A stretch of DNA of 8,481 bases from Deltaproteobacteria bacterium. GTDB lineage: Bacteria > Desulfobacterota > Dissulfuribacteria > Dissulfuribacterales > UBA3076. Location of the stretch: positions 1 to 8,481 of the forward strand of contig JAGGRV010000489.1 in NCBI GenBank assembly GCA_021159445.1, given 5' to 3'. Positions 6,506-8,481 of this stretch are shown one piece after another; position 1 is the stretch's first letter, and the number at the start of each line of letters is the position of its first letter. The notes beneath the pieces were generated by a model that did no database searches, had not been told where the DNA came from, and saw nothing but the letters and a program-made list of their open reading frames with translations. Made by a program: the position numbers and the translations under genes.

Positions 6506-7533
6506 GCTGTTTTGAAAAACACTGGGGACTTGAGTTCTCTCAAGAGGAGATTGCCGAGGCCCTTGCCAAAAAGGGACTTCTGTCCCTGGAACTTGAGCTG
6601 TCAAGGGCGTGCAATCTGCGCTGTATATACTGTTATGCGTCATCCGGCTTACCTATGGAAAACGAACTTTCACTACCTGAAATACAGGACGTAGTGGACC
6701 AGGCAGTAGCCCTTGGGGCCAAAAAAATCATCGTGTTAGGCGGCGGCGAGCCCTTGCTCTATCCCTATCTGATAGATGTTATAGATTACATACTGTCCAA
6801 AGGCGTAAAAGCAGACCTTTTCACCAACGGGACGTTGATAACCCCGACCAAGGCCAGTGCCCTTTATGACAGGGGTGTTGCCGTGGTTGTAAAGATGAAC
6901 AGCAGACGCCCTGATATCCAGGACTTCCTGGCCGGACATCCCGGGACATTTCAGGCCATAGAGCAAGGCATCAAAGCCTTAAGGGTTGCTGGTTACCCGG
7001 ATGAGACACACATACTTGGAGTGGAAACCGTCATATGCCGTCAGAACTATGAAGAACTTCCCCAATTGTGGCAATGGGCCAGGAAACAGGGAGTTATCCC
7101 TTATGTAGAAGTCATGACCTTGCAGGGCAGGGCAAAAGAGCATCCTGACCTGGAGGTATCGATTCAAAAAACCAGGACCCTGTTTGAGACCCTTGCACGG
7201 ATTGATGCCGAGGAGTTCGGCAACAAGTGGATTCCCCATCCACCATTAGCAGCCTCTCACTGCGCCAGGCATGAGTACTCATGCACTGTAGTCGCCAATG
7301 GAGACATCCATCCATGCCCTGGAGTAAACCTGTCTGTTGGAAATGTCCGTGAAGATACACTGGAGCATATCTTAAACAAGAGCCCTGTTATCCAAGAGCT
7401 AAGAAACATACGGAAATTGATAAAGGGACGTTGCGGTAGATGTGAGCTGAAGTATAGATGCTACGGTTGCCGGGGAAATGCCTACCAGATCACCGGCGAT
7501 TATCTAGCCGAAGATCCTATGTGTTGGTTGTAA
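6502..7533 (+). CDS. radical SAM protein with SPASM-type C-terminal iron-sulfur domain
   Basis: A 343-aa radical SAM enzyme. Cys37, Cys41 and Cys44 in SRACNLRCIYC (34-44) form the CX3CX2C site of the SAM-binding 4Fe-4S cluster. GGGEP (80-84) is the SAM-contact motif. The C-terminal third carries Cys254, 261, 272, 311, 314, 320, 323 and 341. The spacings CX12GX4C and CX2CX5CX2C followed by a distant Cys are typical of SPASM domains with one or two auxiliary clusters. Characterised members modify peptides or proteins, but no precursor peptide is recognisable here, and coupling to KS/ACP/ligase genes points to another substrate (inference). ATG 6502 overlaps the ligase stop (ATGA), with TAGGA about 10 bases upstream. 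Oddity: the protein ends two residues after the last cysteine, and its final Leu codon and TAA lie inside the left end of an inverted-repeat element. The natural C-terminus may therefore have been replaced by the insertion. Confidence 0.92.
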   Translation: MSCFEKHWGLEFSQEEIAEALAKKGLLSLELELSRACNLRCIYCYASSGLPMENELSLPEIQDVVDQAVALGAKKIIVLGGGEPLLYPYLIDVIDYILSKGVKADLFTNGTLITPTKASALYDRGVAVVVKMNSRRPDIQDFLAGHPGTFQAIEQGIKALRVAGYPDETHILGVETVICRQNYEELPQLWQWARKQGVIPYVEVMTLQGRAKEHPDLEVSIQKTRTLFETLARIDAEEFGNKWIPHPPLAASHCARHEYSCTVVANGDIHPCPGVNLSVGNVREDTLEHILNKSPVIQELRNIRKLIKGRCGRCELKYRCYGCRGNAYQITGDYLAEDPMCWL

Positions 7534-7545
7534 GCGTTTACATGG
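7528..7545 (+). repeat. left terminal inverted repeat
   Basis: 18-base arm, partner at 7624-7641 with one mismatch. It includes the last sense codon TTG and the stop TAA (7531-7533) of the radical SAM gene. Confidence 0.75.
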
Positions 7546-7623
7546 TACCGCATCTGCTTTGTTGCCGGGCACTTGAAGTACAGGGAGTACATTTGCGTAC
7601 CCGTACGCCTCGCATATGCAGTA

Positions 7624-7641
7624 CCCTGTAAACGCTTACAA
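7624..7641 (-). repeat. right terminal inverted repeat
   Basis: 18-base arm, partner of 7528-7545. Part of it (CCCTGTA) can alternatively pair with TACAGGG inside the element at 7579-7585, so two mutually exclusive RNA or DNA folds are possible. Confidence 0.75.
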
Positions 7642-7662
7642 TTCTGTGGGTTGTGGTAAAAT
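7635..7662 (+). promoter_or_regulatory. weak candidate sigma-70 promoter pointing outward from the element
   Basis: CTTACA (7635-7640, 4 of 6 to the -35 consensus) is followed after 16 bases by TAAAAT (7657-7662, 5 of 6 to the -10 consensus). If real, the -35 lies inside the right terminal repeat and would drive the four-helix remnant and the gene at 7963 with a leader of roughly 290 bases. Found by eye only; matches of this quality occur by chance. Confidence 0.25.
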
Positions 7663-7729
7663 GGGGCACTGTAATCCCGTGAAGGACCAGTGTTGGTTTT
7701 CGTGAAAAGGTTCAACGGAAAAAATGAAC
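7663..7729. other. non-coding spacer, nothing recognised
   Basis: Between the palindromic element and the next repeat I see no plausible gene, RNA or terminator. The short open stretches here (for example from the GTG at 7689) are part of the repeat family that starts at 7730. Confidence 0.5.
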
Positions 7730-7910
7730 ATCGAACGTCCAACATCGAATGTTGAATGAGAAAAGATGAAGAAACAGACTTATGACCTGGAAGAAAGGTT
7801 GCTAATTATTGCAGGAGGCGGGATATCAGTATACTTCAGCCTTCAACCTAAATAGCCGTTGAATGTTCGGTATTGGATATTCGTTTTTCATTCGACGTTG
7901 GACGTTCGAT
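7730..7910. repeat. 'ERPTSN'-type inverted repeat pair framing a gene remnant
   Basis: A 22-base arm at 7730-7751 is the inverted copy of 7889-7910 with a single mismatch. Both are built from the motif ATCGAACGTCCAAC and relatives. The right side continues to about 7929 as tandem copies: GTTGGACGTTCG recurs at 7897-7908 and 7918-7929, period 21. Translated, the motif gives ERPTSN/EHRTSN peptides, a well-known source of spurious small ORFs in Deltaproteobacteria, Planctomycetes and Verrucomicrobia. The repeats are commonly seen beside four-helix-bundle protein genes, and the pair here encloses such a remnant. Confidence 0.75.
7766..7855 (+). pseudogene. remnant of a four-helix-bundle (23S rRNA intervening-sequence) protein gene
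   Basis: ATG 7766 opens 29 codons starting MKKQTYDLEERLL, which matches the usual start of the four-helix-bundle family (TIGR02436-type, first seen encoded in 23S rRNA intervening sequences), where intact proteins run to about 110-130 aa. After residue 13 the similarity stops. The reading passes through a glycine-rich stretch and ends in FSLQPK, which is simply translation of a low-complexity CTTCAGCCTTCAACCT tract, then TAG. This looks like a large internal deletion leaving only the 5' end. The inverted repeats around it support the view of a decayed mobile cassette. The family assignment rests on my recognition of the N-terminal signature only. Confidence 0.55.
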
Positions 7911-7962
7911 GTTCGATGTTGGACGTTCGTCTTTTAACATGAACCCCTGAACCTCTGAATTG
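7911..7962. repeat. tandem repeat tail and low-complexity leader before the last gene
   Basis: GTTCGATGTTGGACGTTCG continues the inverted repeat family. CCCCTGAACCTCTGAATTG follows, another low-complexity spacer of the type seen next to these repeats. The ATG at 7939 opens only three codons. No Shine-Dalgarno or promoter is clear before the ATG at 7963. Confidence 0.5.
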
Positions 7963-8481
7963 ATGAAAATTCTCCTTGTCAACCCTCCTAATTGCGGTCG
8001 CAGTATTCCGGAAGAGCAATACGGAATCGATTCCCTGAAGCAGATATTCCGCGGGGAACCCCTTGCTCTCGAGGTCCTGGCAGGTAACCTAGAAACACAC
8101 GAGGTCCGTATTATCGATCTCAAGGCAGAACCTTCCACACTGCAAGGTATTCTCTCTGAGTTCATGCCTGATATTGCCGGAATTACCGGAGTGACTTGTG
8201 AAGCCAACACCATGCTTATGCTCGCATCGGAAATCAAGGAGGTTTGCGGTGCAACCGTGGTGGTGGGGGGTATACATGCCAGCAATGACCCGGAGTTCTT
8301 TAATCAACAAGACATTGACTATATTGTCATGGGTTTGGGAAAGGCGAGCCTGAGAGAACTTGTGTCAACCATTGAGTCGGGAGGCGAGACAAGGACCATT
8401 GCCGGCGTTGCCAGAACCGATCCGGGAAATCGTCTCTCATATATTCCTCGAAGATACTCTGCCCTTGACCTGGTGGATGAA
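7963..8481 (+). CDS. B12-binding-domain protein, probably a B12-dependent radical SAM enzyme (partial, 3' end outside window)
   Basis: 173 codons are open to the right edge with no stop. MKILLVNPP (1-9) and GEPLALEVLAG (31-41) are the standard opening of cobalamin-binding radical SAM proteins (BchE/HpnR-like class B group). They are followed by a flavodoxin-like B12-binding fold: DIAGITGVTCEAN (70-82), VVVGGIHASNDP (99-110), DYIVMGLGKASLRELV (119-134). The usual GEGE motif reads GLGK here. The radical SAM CX3CX2C motif normally comes after about residue 180, just beyond the window, so that half is inferred. Such enzymes do methylations, ring contractions, cyclisations and other radical steps on lipids, tetrapyrroles and natural products. 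It is on the same strand as the operon, but the 430-base repeat zone may separate its transcription. No strong ribosome binding site is seen. Confidence 0.85.
   Translation, partial: MKILLVNPPNCGRSIPEEQYGIDSLKQIFRGEPLALEVLAGNLETHEVRIIDLKAEPSTLQGILSEFMPDIAGITGVTCEANTMLMLASEIKEVCGATVVVGGIHASNDPEFFNQQDIDYIVMGLGKASLRELVSTIESGGETRTIAGVARTDPGNRLSYIPRRYSALDLVDE

Larger units (their letters stand above)
136..7533 (+). other. seven-gene translationally coupled operon (specialised acyl/polyene lipid biosynthesis)
   Basis: Seven complete plus-strand genes lie end to end with almost no spacing. There are ATGA overlaps at 1380-1383, 4096-4099 and 6502-6505, a 10-base overlap at 2867-2876, an 8-base overlap at 5171-5178, and a 3-base gap at 4363-4365. 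Total non-coding sequence is therefore 3 bases. Order: KS1, FAD oxidoreductase, FabF-like KS2, ACP, PlsC-type acyltransferase, PaaK-like ligase, radical SAM/SPASM protein. The tight coupling implies one transcript and one pathway. No promoter is visible at the 5' end, and transcription may start left of the window. No intrinsic terminator with a T-tract follows the last gene. Confidence 0.85.
7528..7641. repeat. ~114-base palindromic element with 18-base inverted termini (MITE-like)
   Basis: The termini TTGTAAGCGTTTACATGG (7528-7545) and CCCTGTAAACGCTTACAA (7624-7641) are inverted copies matching at 17 of 18 positions. Just inside, GTACCGCATCTGC on the left pairs imperfectly with GCATATGCAGTAC on the right, so the arms extend to about 30 bases each. 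The centre has smaller palindromes: GCGTAC-CC-GTACGC at 7595-7608, and GTAC pairs at 7578-7590. No ORF is present inside, so it would need a transposase in trans if mobile. No clear target-site duplication is visible. The termini also have cre/LacI-operator-like dyad symmetry (TGTAA-N4-TTACA), so an operator pair is an alternative reading. The left arm overlaps the 3' end of the radical SAM gene and provides its stop codon. Confidence 0.6.

Noticed and set aside
7528..7545. cre/LacI-type operator (TGTAAGCGTTTACA)
   Set aside because: The dyad fits, but its second copy is inverted 78 bases away and embedded in an extended palindrome, which fits a repeat element better; kept only as an alternative.
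7528..7641. Intrinsic transcription terminator for the operon
   Set aside because: The stem is long with a large imperfect interior, and no T-tract follows the right arm.
7724..7759. Small ORF MNIERPTSNVE
   Set aside because: A known artefact of the dispersed repeat, not a conserved peptide; also considered and dismissed as a radical SAM precursor.
7730..7929. CRISPR array
   Set aside because: The repeat units are short, contiguous and partly inverted, with no regular unique spacers and no cas genes.
7848..8285. 145-codon minus-strand open frame across the repeats and the start of the last gene
   Set aside because: Its C-terminal half is translated ERPTSN-type repeat, and the rest is antisense to a convincing B12-binding domain.

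Overview
The window holds a dense plus-strand operon of seven complete genes (136-7533) that looks like a specialised type II fatty-acid or polyene pathway with redox and radical chemistry attached. A repeat-rich gap of about 430 bases follows, and then the start of a cobalamin-binding-type protein that runs off the right edge. Base composition is moderate in GC within the genes and visibly more AT-rich in the first ~135 bases. The gene content (radical SAM enzymes, a PaaK-like ligase) and the dispersed 'ERPTSN'-type repeats with a four-helix-bundle remnant suggest an anaerobic bacterium, most likely Desulfobacterota (former Deltaproteobacteria). Planctomycetes or a related phylum cannot be excluded. 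This is inference: no rRNA or marker gene is present.

Layout. 3-146: possible tail of an upstream gene. 136-1383: beta-ketoacyl-ACP synthase 1 (KS1). 1380-2876: FAD-dependent oxidoreductase of the phytoene desaturase / carotenoid isomerase / retinol saturase group. 2867-4099: FabF-like KS2. 4096-4362: acyl carrier protein. 4366-5178: PlsC-type acyltransferase. 5171-6505: PaaK-like adenylate-forming ligase. 6502-7533: radical SAM protein with a SPASM-type cysteine tail. Every junction is a short overlap or a 3-base gap, so the seven genes are very probably co-transcribed and translationally coupled.

How the genes may work together (inference): the ligase activates a carboxylic acid, the two condensing enzymes extend it on the dedicated ACP, the FAD enzyme desaturates, saturates or isomerises the ACP-bound chain, the radical SAM enzyme makes a difficult C-H or C-C modification, and the membrane-anchored acyltransferase moves the product onto a lipid acceptor. 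No ketoreductase, dehydratase or thioesterase is visible, so these would come from outside the window or from primary FAS. KS + ACP + CrtI-like oxidoreductase + radical SAM is the gene combination proposed on comparative-genomic grounds for ladderane-like lipid clusters in anammox bacteria and some deltaproteobacteria. That assignment is unproven, and an aryl-polyene-like or other unusual lipid product is equally open.

The gap 7534-7962 is a repeat landing zone. It holds a ~114-base element with near-perfect 18-base inverted termini, whose left end supplies the stop codon of the radical SAM gene. It also holds a degenerate fragment of a 23S rRNA-intervening-sequence-type four-helix-bundle protein, framed by a second pair of inverted repeats. 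The gene at 7963 begins immediately after these repeats.
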